NCBI RefSeq assembly: GCF_900100965.1 | Contig: NZ_FMUJ01000008.1 | Coordinates: 248,001-312,000, forward strand | Direction of reading: 5' to 3' | DNA length: 64,000 nucleotides | Source: Variovorax sp. EL159 | GTDB taxonomy: Bacteria > Pseudomonadota > Gammaproteobacteria > Burkholderiales > Burkholderiaceae_C | In this document: positions 20,914 to 29,394 of the stretch, piece by piece | Layout of the letters: every line of letters begins with the position of its first letter | How positions within the stretch are numbered: the first letter of the stretch is position 1 | Program-made: the position numbers and the translations under genes | Notes under the pieces: model-generated | What the model was told of the DNA's origin: nothing | Databases searched by the model: none | The model's input: only the letters and a program-made list of their open reading frames with translations

Positions 20914-23900
20914 ATGATGTCCTTCCCAGACCAACTCCACGCCTGCCACGAACGCCTGGTGTCGGTGTGCGCGGCGTTGCCTGCCCCCTATCCGGCCTTC
21001 ACGCTGTTCTTCTCGGTCAGCGACGGTTCGCAGCGCGCGCACGTCGTGCATGCGCGGGCCGCCGACTTCGAGACGGCATGGCGCGAAGGCGCCGGCATCG
21101 TCGAGCGCTGGGTGCGCGAGCGCGGCATCGTCTCGCCGTGGCTGCGCATTGACTGGGTCGAGGGCGCGAGCCCGATGGACTGGGTGCAGTTCAAGACGCA
21201 GCTCACGGCCGTCAAGCGCAACTACTTCCGCCTTGGCCTGGCTTTCGACCAGGACTTCGAGATCGCCTTCACCGAGCAGGAGCTGAACGCCAACGCGATG
21301 CTCTGCGGCGATTCGACCATCGCGCACTCGGTGGTGAACCAGCGCAACTTCGAGGTCTATGCGCAGGCCCGCTTCGAACGCACGCCATCGCTGGACATGC
21401 CGACCGACCAGCCGGTGTACCTGCTGGCCATGGTGGGCGTGTTCTGCCAGCCCGACGGCGTGGTGCACAAGCTCGTCGGCACGGGGCTCGATGCGGGCCG
21501 TCGGCAGATGCCGGCGCTGAACCCGCAGTCGGTGCTGGAGCTGGTGCGCAGCGGCTCGTCTTACCTGGCGCGGCAGGTGCAGGCCGACGGGCTCTTCGTC
21601 TACGGCTACTTCCCGTGCTTCGATCGCCGCATCCCGACCTACGACGCCATGCGCCATGCGAGCGCGGTCTACGCCATGCTCGAAGCATGGGAGCTCACAC
21701 GCGACGAAACCCTGCGCTCGGCCATCGACCGCGCGCTCGACCACCTCACCACCTGGCTGATCCGCGACTACACGCTGCCCGACGGGCGCGAGGTCGCGTT
21801 CCTGGTCGACACCGGCGGTGAGATCAAGCTCGGCGGCAACGCGGCCTGCGTGCTCGCGCTGGTGAAGTACTGCGAGCTGATGGACACGCGCCGCTGGCTG
21901 CCGCTGCTGGAGAAGCTCGCACTGGGCATCGTGTCGCTGCAGGACCCGGCCAGCGGCCGCTTCAACCACGTGCTGCATGCGACCGACCTCACGCTCAAGC
22001 AGGCCTCGCGCATCATTTACTACGACGGCGAAGCGGCCTACGGCCTCATGCGCCTGTATGGCCTGACGCGCGATCCGCAGTGGCTGGCTGTGGTCGAGAA
22101 GGCCTTCGACCATTTCATCGCCAGCCAGCACTGGCAGGCGCACGACCACTGGCTGAGCTGCTGCGTGAACGAGCTCACGCACTGGAGCCCGCAGGAGAAG
22201 TACTTTCGCTTCGGGCTGCAGAACGTGGCGGGCTATCTGGACTTCGTGCTCGACCGCAAGACCACCTTTCCGACGCTGCTCGAACTCATGCTGGCCGCGC
22301 AGCAGATGCTGCAGCGGCTCGAAGGCATGCCCGCGATGCGGCACCTGCTCGACGAGCTGGACACCGAGAAGTTCTACCGCGCGCTCGACTACCGCGCGCA
22401 CTACTTGCTCAACGGCTTCTTCTGGCCCGAGATGGCGATGTACTTCCGGCGGCCTTCGACCGTCGTCGGTTCGTTCTTCATCCGCCATCACTCGTTCCGC
22501 GTGCGCATCGACGACGTCGAGCAGTACGTGTCGGGCTTTGCCGCCTACCACCGCTACCTGCTGGAACGCCGTGCCCTGTCCGCTGCCGGTGGCGGCTCGG
22601 GCGGCACCGCGCCGAGGGACGACGGCCCCGCGTGGACCGCGAGCGAAATGGCCCGCGTGACCGGCGGCGAATGGGTCGTCAAGCCCGAAGACGGCTGGCG
22701 CGCCAGCGGCGTGACGCAGCGCTCTTTCATGCGCAAGGGCCGCGTCGTGTTCGATCACCAGACGCGGCCGTCGAAGACGCCGCTCGCGGCCGTCACGCTC
22801 AAGGGCGTGCTGCAGCCGGCCGCCGCCGTGCTGTGCACCGACCCCAAGCCGCACCTGGACAAGCGCGTGCCCGTGCTCCAGGTGCAGAACGTGCTGCAGG
22901 CCGTGCTGCAACTGGGCGACCATGCGCGCACCGAATTCACGGGCCGCGTATGCGGCGTGCTCGGCAGCGGCGCGGGTAGCAGCACGGTGGCCGCGATGCT
23001 GGCCGGCGCGCTGACCGTGTGGGGCGAGGTCGGCCAGCCCGAAGGCAACATCAGCCTGCCCTCGGGCATCGCCTGGAACATGACCTGCATGCCGCGCCAC
23101 GCGGCCTACTGGGTGATGGAGATGGGCAGCTCGCACATGCCGGCCTCGGCGCAGCTCGTGCGGCCTTCGCTGGTGGTGGTGACGGGGCTCTCGGCCGCAT
23201 CGCAGAAACACCGTGGCCCTTCGGAAGCCGCCGCGCGGCTCGACAGCCGCATGTTCCAGGGCATGGCGCCCGGCGACAGCGTGGTGCTGAACCGCGACAT
23301 GCCCGAGTTCGCGACCTTCGCCGAAGCCGCGATGGCGCAGCAACTGCAGATCGTGACCTGCGGCGAGCACAAGGACGCCGACGTGCGCCTGCTCGCCTTC
23401 GACCACGGCGAGGTGCAGGCGATGGTGGCGGGCGAGCCCTTCCAGCTGCGCCTGAATGCACCGGGCCGCCACATGGGCGCGAGCGCCATCGCCGCGCTCG
23501 CGGCGCTGCAGGCGCTGCGCCTGCCGCTGGCCGCGGCGGTCGAACCCTTCGCGCACTTCGAGCCGCCGGGCGGACGCGGTGCGCTGCACACCATTCACAT
23601 CGGCGGCGGAAGCTTCAAGCTGATCGATGAAACCTATGACGCCAACCCCAGCTCGATGCGGGCGGCGCTCGAATTGCTGTCACAGGCCCCCTGCGAACCC
23701 GCGCGGCGCGTCGCCATTCTTGGCGATATGCAGGAACTGGGGCCCGCCGCCCAGCGGCACCACCTCGATCTCGAGGCGGAGCTGCTGGCCTCTCAACCGG
23801 ATCGCGTGCTGTTGTGCGGTCCGCTGATGCGCGCCTTGCATGCGCGCATTCGTACAAAGGTTCGCTCGCATTGGTTCGTCGATGTGTCGGACCTGTCGAC

Positions 23901-24003
23901 CGCGCTGGGCGGATTGCTGCAACCAGGTGACTGGGTGCTGGCAAAAAGTTCAGCGGGCGTCGGCCTGTCCCGGCTGGCCCGGGTTTTGAAAGCACTGCCA
24001 TGA
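20914..24003 (+). CDS. Fusion of alpha/alpha-toroid-like domain and MurF-like ligase with degenerate P-loop
   Basis: 1,029 residues starting MMSFPDQLHACHERLVSVCA. Residues about 1-190 are a domain I do not recognise. About 190-560 are helical repeats of the (alpha/alpha)6 type (DGLFVYGYFPCFDRRIPTYD, RHASAVYAMLEAWELT, YYDGEAAYGLMRLYGLT), as in glycan-processing toroids. After a Gly/Ala linker, about 580-1029 follow the MurF order: an N-domain (ARVTGGEWVV), a nucleotide loop, EMGSSHMPASAQL, DETYDANPSSMRAAL, AILGDMQELG and VLAKSSAGVGLSRL. The P-loop near 685-692 reads GSGAGSST instead of GxxGKTT, so the catalytic Lys is absent. The carbamoyl-Lys region (LDSRMFQGM) also lacks its Lys. ATP-dependent ligation is therefore doubtful. 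The stop overlaps the next start (ATGA). Function unknown. Confidence 0.85.
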   Translation: MMSFPDQLHACHERLVSVCAALPAPYPAFTLFFSVSDGSQRAHVVHARAADFETAWREGAGIVERWVRERGIVSPWLRIDWVEGASPMDWVQFKTQLTAVKRNYFRLGLAFDQDFEIAFTEQELNANAMLCGDSTIAHSVVNQRNFEVYAQARFERTPSLDMPTDQPVYLLAMVGVFCQPDGVVHKLVGTGLDAGRRQMPALNPQSVLELVRSGSSYLARQVQADGLFVYGYFPCFDRRIPTYDAMRHASAVYAMLEAWELTRDETLRSAIDRALDHLTTWLIRDYTLPDGREVAFLVDTGGEIKLGGNAACVLALVKYCELMDTRRWLPLLEKLALGIVSLQDPASGRFNHVLHATDLTLKQASRIIYYDGEAAYGLMRLYGLTRDPQWLAVVEKAFDHFIASQHWQAHDHWLSCCVNELTHWSPQEKYFRFGLQNVAGYLDFVLDRKTTFPTLLELMLAAQQMLQRLEGMPAMRHLLDELDTEKFYRALDYRAHYLLNGFFWPEMAMYFRRPSTVVGSFFIRHHSFRVRIDDVEQYVSGFAAYHRYLLERRALSAAGGGSGGTAPRDDGPAWTASEMARVTGGEWVVKPEDGWRASGVTQRSFMRKGRVVFDHQTRPSKTPLAAVTLKGVLQPAAAVLCTDPKPHLDKRVPVLQVQNVLQAVLQLGDHARTEFTGRVCGVLGSGAGSSTVAAMLAGALTVWGEVGQPEGNISLPSGIAWNMTCMPRHAAYWVMEMGSSHMPASAQLVRPSLVVVTGLSAASQKHRGPSEAAARLDSRMFQGMAPGDSVVLNRDMPEFATFAEAAMAQQLQIVTCGEHKDADVRLLAFDHGEVQAMVAGEPFQLRLNAPGRHMGASAIAALAALQALRLPLAAAVEPFAHFEPPGGRGALHTIHIGGGSFKLIDETYDANPSSMRAALELLSQAPCEPARRVAILGDMQELGPAAQRHHLDLEAELLASQPDRVLLCGPLMRALHARIRTKVRSHWFVDVSDLSTALGGLLQPGDWVLAKSSAGVGLSRLARVLKALP

Positions 24004-24296
24004 CCATGAGATGGAACGCCCTCCTGCACTCGCCCTTCGAACGCGAGGCACCGCCGCCGCAACGACGCTGGTGGCTGGGCTGGCTTCAGCTGCTGTGCGC
24101 GTGGGTGCTGTGCATGCTGCTGTGCGCCAACATCGCATTGGTACTCGCACAGGGTTTGCCCCAAGAGGCAAAGGAAATGACCGTGGGAAAACCGGTCGGC
24201 TGCATGGTCGAAGGAACGGCCACGCGGTCCGGCACGGGGGCTTCGATTCATGACGCGCAAGCCGATCCGATGAAGAGGCGAATGCTTCCGTGCTGA
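24000..24296 (+). CDS. Small one-pass membrane protein, unknown function
   Basis: A 98-residue protein starting inside the stop of the MurF-like gene (ATGA overlap), which implies translational coupling. A Pro/Arg-rich N-terminus (FEREAPPPQRRWW) leads to one transmembrane helix at about residues 26-50 (LQLLCAWVLCMLLCANIALV). The C-terminal 45 residues are polar. I do not recognise a family. The coupling suggests it acts with, or anchors, the MurF-like fusion at the inner membrane. The C-terminal third has weaker coding character. Confidence 0.55.
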   Translation: MTMRWNALLHSPFEREAPPPQRRWWLGWLQLLCAWVLCMLLCANIALVLAQGLPQEAKEMTVGKPVGCMVEGTATRSGTGASIHDAQADPMKRRMLPC

Positions 24297-24321
24297 CCTG
24301 CACGGAGAGTGAATTTTTGCC

Positions 24322-24349
24322 TTGTAACAGCCGGGTAACAGTTGATAAT
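24322..24349 (+). promoter_or_regulatory. Candidate sigma-70 promoter of the type I secretion operon
   Basis: TTGTAA and GATAAT with a 16-base spacer, 39 bases before the ABC transporter ATG. A direct repeat GTAACAG (24324 and 24335, 11-base period) overlaps the promoter and could be a regulator site. I find no GG-N10-GC sigma-54 element here. Confidence 0.5.
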
Positions 24350-24387
24350 GACACAGGCGTCATTGCACGACGGATCGGCTTTTCTCC

Positions 24388-26208
24388 ATGATCAAGTTCC
24401 TCTTGCCCAGTCAGTTGGTTGCCGACACGACAGACGAGCCGGGTGCCAGTCCTTTTGCGGGGGCGATGCATGAAGCCTTCCGCGAGGCCTATCCGCTGGT
24501 CAAGGGCGCGGCGTGGCGCTCGCTGCCCATCAGCCTGTTCGGGCTGCTGCCTTCCATCTTCCTGCTGCAGGTGTACGACCGCGTGCTGTCGCGCAGCGGC
24601 ACATCGACGCTCGCCGCACTCGTAAGCGGCATCTTCTTCTTTCTCTGCATCGAGTTCTGGTTGCGCACGCGGCGCTCGCGCCTCTTGCGCAATGCGGGCG
24701 CGATCATCGACCACGGCGTGTCGGGGGCCTTGCTCAACTCGATGCTGGCGCGCCCGTTGCGCGCGCTCGAAGCGCGGCCCGCGTCGTCGTGGCAGCTGTA
24801 CTTTCGCGACGTCGGTTCGGTGCGCGGCACCGTCACCGGCGGGCTCGCGCAATCGGTCTTCGATCTGCCGATGGCGGTCTTCGCACTCGTGGTCATCGGC
24901 ATCGTCGCGTTGCCCGTGCTGCCGGTGGTGGCGCTCTTTCTCGCGATCATGTCTTTCCTTGCGTGGTGGTGGGCCGACGAAGTGCGCGCAGGGCGCGTGG
25001 AGGAAGTGCAGCGCGGCCGCGGGCTGGACCGCATCACCTCCGAGATCTGCCATGCGCGTGAGACCCTGAAGACGCAGGCCAACGACGGCCCCACCATCGA
25101 GATGTGGCGCCAGACCTACAACGCCTGGCTCACCGAAAGCTTCACCAAGAACGGCCAGATCGAAACCGCGCGCGACGGCACCACGGTGCTGCTCACCGTG
25201 TTCTCGGTCATCGTCGTCACCGTCGGCGCCATCTCGGTGATGGAGCAATGGATGACGGTCGGCGGCCTCGTCGCCTCGAACATGCTCGCGCTGAAGGCGC
25301 TGCAGCCGGTGGCCGGGCTGGTGTCGAACTGGCGCTCGCTGGCCACCGCGAAGGAAGCGGCCAAGCGGCTCGAGACCGTGCTGCGCGAACCGGTCGAAAA
25401 GCCCTCCACCGGCATGACGCTGCCGCAGCCGCTGGGCCGCGTCACGCTGAAGGACGTGAGCTTCAGCTTCACCGAATCCGCGCAGAAGCCGGTGCTGGAA
25501 AACGTCGACCTCGACATCGGCCCCGGCGGTCTGCACGTGATCGTCGGGCGCAACGGCGCGGGCAAGTCCACGCTGGTCAAGCTCATCTCGGGCCTGTACA
25601 CGCCCACGCGTGGCACCGTCAACATCGGCGAGTACGACCTCTCGCAATTCGGCCGCGAAGAACTCTCGCGCTGGATCAGCTACCTGTCGCAAGAGGTCTA
25701 CTGGTTCGGCGGTGCGCTGGTCGACGTGATGCGGCGCGGCGCCCCGGGCCAGAGCGACGAGCAGATCGTCGCGGCCTGCAGGCTCTCGGGCGCGCACGAC
25801 TTCATCTCGCGCCTGCCCGATGGCTACCGCACCGTGGTCGGCGAAGGCGGCACGGGCTTTTCGGTGGGCGAGCGGCGCAAGCTCGCGCTGGCCATGAGCT
25901 TCCTGCGCAAGCCCTCGGTGCTGGTGCTCGACGAGCCCAGCAACGACCTCGATTTCCAGAGCGAGCGCAACCTGCTCGCCACCATGCTCGCGGTCGCCAA
26001 GGTGCGCACCGTGGTGGTGGTCACGCATTCGCTGCGCATCGTCTCGGCGGCCAGCGTGGTCTACCACGTGACCGGGCAGGGCAACGTCGAGCAGGGCACC
26101 GCCGCGGTGATGGTGCCGAAGCTGTTCGGCGTCAGGACGCCGCTGGTGGCCGTCGGCAACGCGGAAGACAACGGCGCGGGGGCCGAGGCCTCCCGCTCCA
26201 TGGCCTAA
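24388..26208 (+). CDS. Type I secretion ABC transporter/permease (PrtD/LapB-like)
   Basis: A 606-residue half-transporter: a membrane domain of about six helices (residues about 45-310, including SLPISLFGLLPSIFLLQVYD) fused to an ATPase. Walker A is GRNGAGKST near 387-395, Walker B is VLVLDEPSNDLD near 512, and the H-loop is VVVVTHS. The ABC signature is GFSVGERRKLAL in place of LSGGQ, which is unusual. There is no C39 peptidase domain, so substrates are exported without leader cleavage. It works with the HlyD and TolC proteins encoded next. The giant repeat protein is the obvious candidate substrate. Confidence 0.92.
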   Translation: MIKFLLPSQLVADTTDEPGASPFAGAMHEAFREAYPLVKGAAWRSLPISLFGLLPSIFLLQVYDRVLSRSGTSTLAALVSGIFFFLCIEFWLRTRRSRLLRNAGAIIDHGVSGALLNSMLARPLRALEARPASSWQLYFRDVGSVRGTVTGGLAQSVFDLPMAVFALVVIGIVALPVLPVVALFLAIMSFLAWWWADEVRAGRVEEVQRGRGLDRITSEICHARETLKTQANDGPTIEMWRQTYNAWLTESFTKNGQIETARDGTTVLLTVFSVIVVTVGAISVMEQWMTVGGLVASNMLALKALQPVAGLVSNWRSLATAKEAAKRLETVLREPVEKPSTGMTLPQPLGRVTLKDVSFSFTESAQKPVLENVDLDIGPGGLHVIVGRNGAGKSTLVKLISGLYTPTRGTVNIGEYDLSQFGREELSRWISYLSQEVYWFGGALVDVMRRGAPGQSDEQIVAACRLSGAHDFISRLPDGYRTVVGEGGTGFSVGERRKLALAMSFLRKPSVLVLDEPSNDLDFQSERNLLATMLAVAKVRTVVVVTHSLRIVSAASVVYHVTGQGNVEQGTAAVMVPKLFGVRTPLVAVGNAEDNGAGAEASRSMA

Positions 26209-26271
26209 GAACCGAACTGATGAGCTATTCACGAATCACGCAATCGAAGGTGTCAAGTCGAGGAACGTCGC

Positions 26272-26360
26272 GGAACCGGCTTTGCCGGGCCGCTGGCGTT
26301 GCCCCCGGTGAGGGGGGTGGAGAAGCGACACGAAGTGCGCGAAGCCTGGGGGAGAGCTCA
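26272..26360. repeat. Dispersed intergenic repeat, copy A
   Basis: About 90 bases starting GGAACCGGCTTTGCCGGG, with TTGCCCCCGGTGAGGGGG and a tail reading AGCGACACGAAGTGCGCGAA then GCCTGGGGGAGAGC. A close copy lies at 29305-29390. Both have internal dyad symmetry (GGTTCC-CGGC-type and CCCCC/GGGGG arms) like REP-type elements. This copy fills the 154-base gap between the ABC and HlyD genes. Its GGGGGAGA end serves as the hlyD ribosome-binding site. Confidence 0.8.
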
Positions 26361-26362
26361 TC

Positions 26363-27679
26363 TTGAAATCTGATCTGCCGCAGGTATTGCAGGATGAGAA
26401 CGACAGGCGGGCGGCGCAGACCTCGCCGGAAGGGCGACGGCGACAGTGGATCATCGGTGGTGCCGTTGCGGTGCTGGCGCTGATCGGCCTCGGATTTCCG
26501 ATGGAAACCGTCGTCGTGGCACCCGGCCGCGTGATCCCCTCCGACCGCGTGAAGTCGATCCAGCATCTGGAAGGCGGCATCGTCAGCGCCGTGCTGGTGA
26601 AGGAAGGCGACAAGGTCAAGCAGGGCCAGTCGCTGGTCGAGATCGACCTGGGCGGCAGCGGCCTCAACCTCGAAGAACTCACGGCCCGCTATGCGGCCAC
26701 GCAGGCCACCCGCGTGCGGCTCATGGCCGAGAGCCGTGGCCAGCCGCTCAAGCGCGAATCCTTTGCGGCCGACATCGATGAAGGCGTGTTCGAGGGTGAG
26801 ACCGGTGCCTACCAGGCGCGCGCGCTCGAACAGCGCGGCGTGATGGCCGGCGCCGTGTCGGGCCTGGAGCAGGCGCGCAGCAAGAAGCTGGAGCAGCAGG
26901 CCAAGGTCAAGGGCCTGAGCGATCGGCTCGAGTTGATGCAGAAAGAGCTCGAGATTTCCGAGCAATTGCTCAGCGAGAAACTGGTCGGGCAGGTCGAGGT
27001 GCTCGAAAAGCGCCGACAGGCCGAAAGCGTGCGCAGCGAACTCGCGGTGGCACGCCAGGGCGTGATCTCCGCCGATGCCGCCATCACCGAGGCGCAGGCC
27101 AAGATGGCCCAGGCCGAAGGGAGCTTTCGCCGCCGCGCATCGGACGAGCTGGCCACCGTCGAGCGCCAGTTCGCGAGCCTGAGCGAAGACCTCGCGCGCG
27201 CCCGCACGCAGCGCTCGCGCACGGTGGTGAAGGCGCCATCGGAAGGCATCGTGAAGGGCCTGCGCAACTCCAGTCCCGGCTGGGTCGTGAAGCCCGGCGA
27301 AGCCATCATGGAAATCGTGCCCGACCAGGACGAGATCATGGTCGAGGCGCGGCTCAACCCCAATGACCGCGGCTTCATCGAAGTGGGGCAGACCGCGCGC
27401 GTGAAGATCACCGCGTACGACTACCTGCGCTACGGCGCCGTCGACGGCAAGGTGAAGCTGGTTGCGGCCGATGCCGACCGCGATCCGGCCATCTCCAACG
27501 GCGCGCCGTACTACCGGCTGCTCATCAGCATGTCGCAGTCGCACGTGGGGCGCGACGAGAACCGCATCACCGCCGGCATGGAGTCCGAAGTGGACCTGCG
27601 TGTCGGCACCGACCCGTTCATCTGGTACATCCTCCGACCTGTGCTCAAGCTGCGGCGCGAAGCCTTCCGCGAACCATGA
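26363..27679 (+). CDS. HlyD-family periplasmic adaptor of the type I secretion system
   Basis: 438 residues with a TTG start at 26363 just after GGGGGAGA. A short cytoplasmic tail precedes one transmembrane helix at about 31-50 (WIIGGAVAVLALIGLGF). A lipoyl-like half-motif follows (VKSIQHLEGGIVSAVLVKEG, then DKVKQGQSL), then a long coiled-coil (about 100-290) and a C-terminal beta-barrel domain (VKAPSEGIVKGL, then EIMVEARLNPNDRGFI). It bridges the ABC protein and the outer-membrane TolC. Its stop overlaps the TolC start (ATGA). The length is typical for HlyD/PrtE/LapC proteins. Confidence 0.92.
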   Translation: MKSDLPQVLQDENDRRAAQTSPEGRRRQWIIGGAVAVLALIGLGFPMETVVVAPGRVIPSDRVKSIQHLEGGIVSAVLVKEGDKVKQGQSLVEIDLGGSGLNLEELTARYAATQATRVRLMAESRGQPLKRESFAADIDEGVFEGETGAYQARALEQRGVMAGAVSGLEQARSKKLEQQAKVKGLSDRLELMQKELEISEQLLSEKLVGQVEVLEKRRQAESVRSELAVARQGVISADAAITEAQAKMAQAEGSFRRRASDELATVERQFASLSEDLARARTQRSRTVVKAPSEGIVKGLRNSSPGWVVKPGEAIMEIVPDQDEIMVEARLNPNDRGFIEVGQTARVKITAYDYLRYGAVDGKVKLVAADADRDPAISNGAPYYRLLISMSQSHVGRDENRITAGMESEVDLRVGTDPFIWYILRPVLKLRREAFREP

Positions 27680-29250
27680 TGGACAGAACTTCGGCTGGCC
27701 GGCGCCGCATGGGCCCCGGTGTTGTCTGCGCAGCGCTGTGCGTGAGCTTCACGCTGCCGCCGGTGGCCCTTGCGCAGGAGGCGCCGCAACCCGAGGGGCA
27801 GGAAGCGATCCCGGGGTTGCTGCTCGCGCGCCGGCTTTCCGCGCCGTCGCTCGGTGCCGCGAACTACACGCAGCAGGTCAAGCAGGCCCTGATCGCGCTG
27901 TCGCAGGAGTACCCCGAGGTGCAGACGGCCCAGGCCGCCGCCAACACCAGCAGCTACGGCGTGGATGCCGCCAAGCAGGCGCGCTATCCGCGCCTGAACT
28001 TCAGCACATCGTCCGGCAGCTACAACAGCGGCGTGGCCAAGGCCAAGACGCAGAACTACACGGTGCTCAGCGCCCAGGTGCGCATGAGCCTGCTCGACGG
28101 CGGTGCGATGAGCGCCGCGCAACGCGCCGCCGAGGCGGCCAACCTGGCCGACGACGAGGCCGTCGTCACCACCTCGCAGAAGGTGGTGCTGGACGCGCTC
28201 ACCGCCTACCTGCAGGTGCAGCGCTTCGACCTCAAGAAGCAGATCGCGCACCGGGCCACCGAGGTGGTGGCCGAACTCTCGAAGGCCGAGGCCCGCCGCG
28301 TGGCGCTCGGCGTCACCGGCGACAACGACCTCAACATGGCGGCGTCGCGCCGGGCCCTGGTGGCCGCGCGCGAATCCGACTTCGAAGCCCAGCGCGACGA
28401 AGCGCTTGCCAAGTTTCGCAACTACTTCAAGTTCTCGCCCAACACCGATTCGCTGCCCGTGCTCGCCGCGCCGCTGCAGTGGCGCATCGGCTCGCAGGAA
28501 GAGGCGCTGCGCCGTGCCGAGGCGCGAAGCACCGAGATCGCCGAAGCCCAGGGCCGCATCGATCGTGCCAAGGCGCTGGCCGACCAGCAGGACGCGAGCC
28601 TCTACCCGACGATCGATGCCGTCGTCGTCAAGACCAAGGACCCGAACGACGTGACGCAGAACCCGACGCGCGCGGGCCTGGAACTCAACTGGAACTTCGG
28701 CAACGGCTTCGACCGGCAACTGCGCCTGAAGTCGGCGCTTGCCGAAGTCGCCAACCAGGAGGCCAAGCTCGAAGGCGTGCGGCTCAACCTGTTCGAGCTC
28801 ACCTCCGCGTCATGGGCCCGCACCGTCTCGGGACGCGAGCGCGAGAAGCAATTGATGGAAGCCGTCAGCACTTCCGGCCAGGCCTTCCGCGGCCGCCGCC
28901 GCCTGATGGAGTTCGGCCGCGAGACCTTGCCCAAGGTGCTCGATGCGCAGCTCGACTACTACACGCTGCTGTTCGACTACATCGACGGCGTGTTCGACCT
29001 GCGCATTTCCGAACTGCGCCTTGCGCGCACCACGGGCGAACTGCGCATCGACCCGACCATGCCCAACACGTGGATCGACAGCCTCTTCGGCGCACCCGGC
29101 CGCCCCGTTCTGACTGAAGACGGCTTGCTCGGCGCGCTGTGCATTTCGAGCAATACAGCCTGCGCGAGTGAACCGGTCGTGGAGCGCACCGCAGGTGCGG
29201 CAGGCGCCAACCCGTCGCTGCGCAAAGCCCCCCGACTCTCAACCCCTTGA
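27676..29250 (+). CDS. TolC-family outer-membrane protein of the type I secretion system
   Basis: 524 residues beginning at the ATG that overlaps the hlyD stop; a second ATG follows directly. A signal peptide ends near ALA-QEAPQPEG at about residue 33. Two repeated halves of TolC type follow: YPRLNFSTSSG, VRMSLLDGGAMSAAQRAAEA, ATEVVAELSKAEARRVALGV and TRAGLELNWNFGNGFDRQ, rich in long helices. It forms the outer-membrane tunnel for substrate exit. The last about 50 residues after the TolC domain are low-complexity and of unclear role. Confidence 0.9.
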   Translation: MMDRTSAGRRRMGPGVVCAALCVSFTLPPVALAQEAPQPEGQEAIPGLLLARRLSAPSLGAANYTQQVKQALIALSQEYPEVQTAQAAANTSSYGVDAAKQARYPRLNFSTSSGSYNSGVAKAKTQNYTVLSAQVRMSLLDGGAMSAAQRAAEAANLADDEAVVTTSQKVVLDALTAYLQVQRFDLKKQIAHRATEVVAELSKAEARRVALGVTGDNDLNMAASRRALVAARESDFEAQRDEALAKFRNYFKFSPNTDSLPVLAAPLQWRIGSQEEALRRAEARSTEIAEAQGRIDRAKALADQQDASLYPTIDAVVVKTKDPNDVTQNPTRAGLELNWNFGNGFDRQLRLKSALAEVANQEAKLEGVRLNLFELTSASWARTVSGREREKQLMEAVSTSGQAFRGRRRLMEFGRETLPKVLDAQLDYYTLLFDYIDGVFDLRISELRLARTTGELRIDPTMPNTWIDSLFGAPGRPVLTEDGLLGALCISSNTACASEPVVERTAGAAGANPSLRKAPRLSTP

Positions 29251-29304
29251 AGAAGAAAAAGAGGGGCGAGCGAAGCAAAGCCCCGTGAGTTCGGGAAACA
29301 CCGA

Positions 29305-29390
29305 GGAACCGGCTTCGCCGGGCCTCAGGTGTTGCCCCCGGTAGGGGGTAGGAGCAGCGACACGAAGTGTGCGAAGCCTGGGGGCGAGCC
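29305..29390. repeat. Dispersed intergenic repeat, copy B
   Basis: The second copy of the 26272-26360 element: GGAACCGGCTTCGCCGGG, TTGCCCCCGGTAGGGGGTAG, then AGCGACACGAAGTGTGCGAA and GCCTGGGGGCGAGCC. It lies in the 144-base space between the convergent TolC and sigma-54 activator genes. Apart from this repeat I see no feature in that space and no clear terminator. Confidence 0.8.
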
Positions 29391-29394
29391 TTAT

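Noticed and set aside
24300..24360. Sigma-54 promoter for the type I secretion operon
   Set aside because: No GG-N10-GC pair fits; a sigma-70-like TTGTAA-N16-GATAAT fits better.
23950..26232. A 760-codon minus-strand frame over the ABC transporter gene
   Set aside because: His/Arg-rich shadow translation; the plus strand has Walker motifs and membrane helices.
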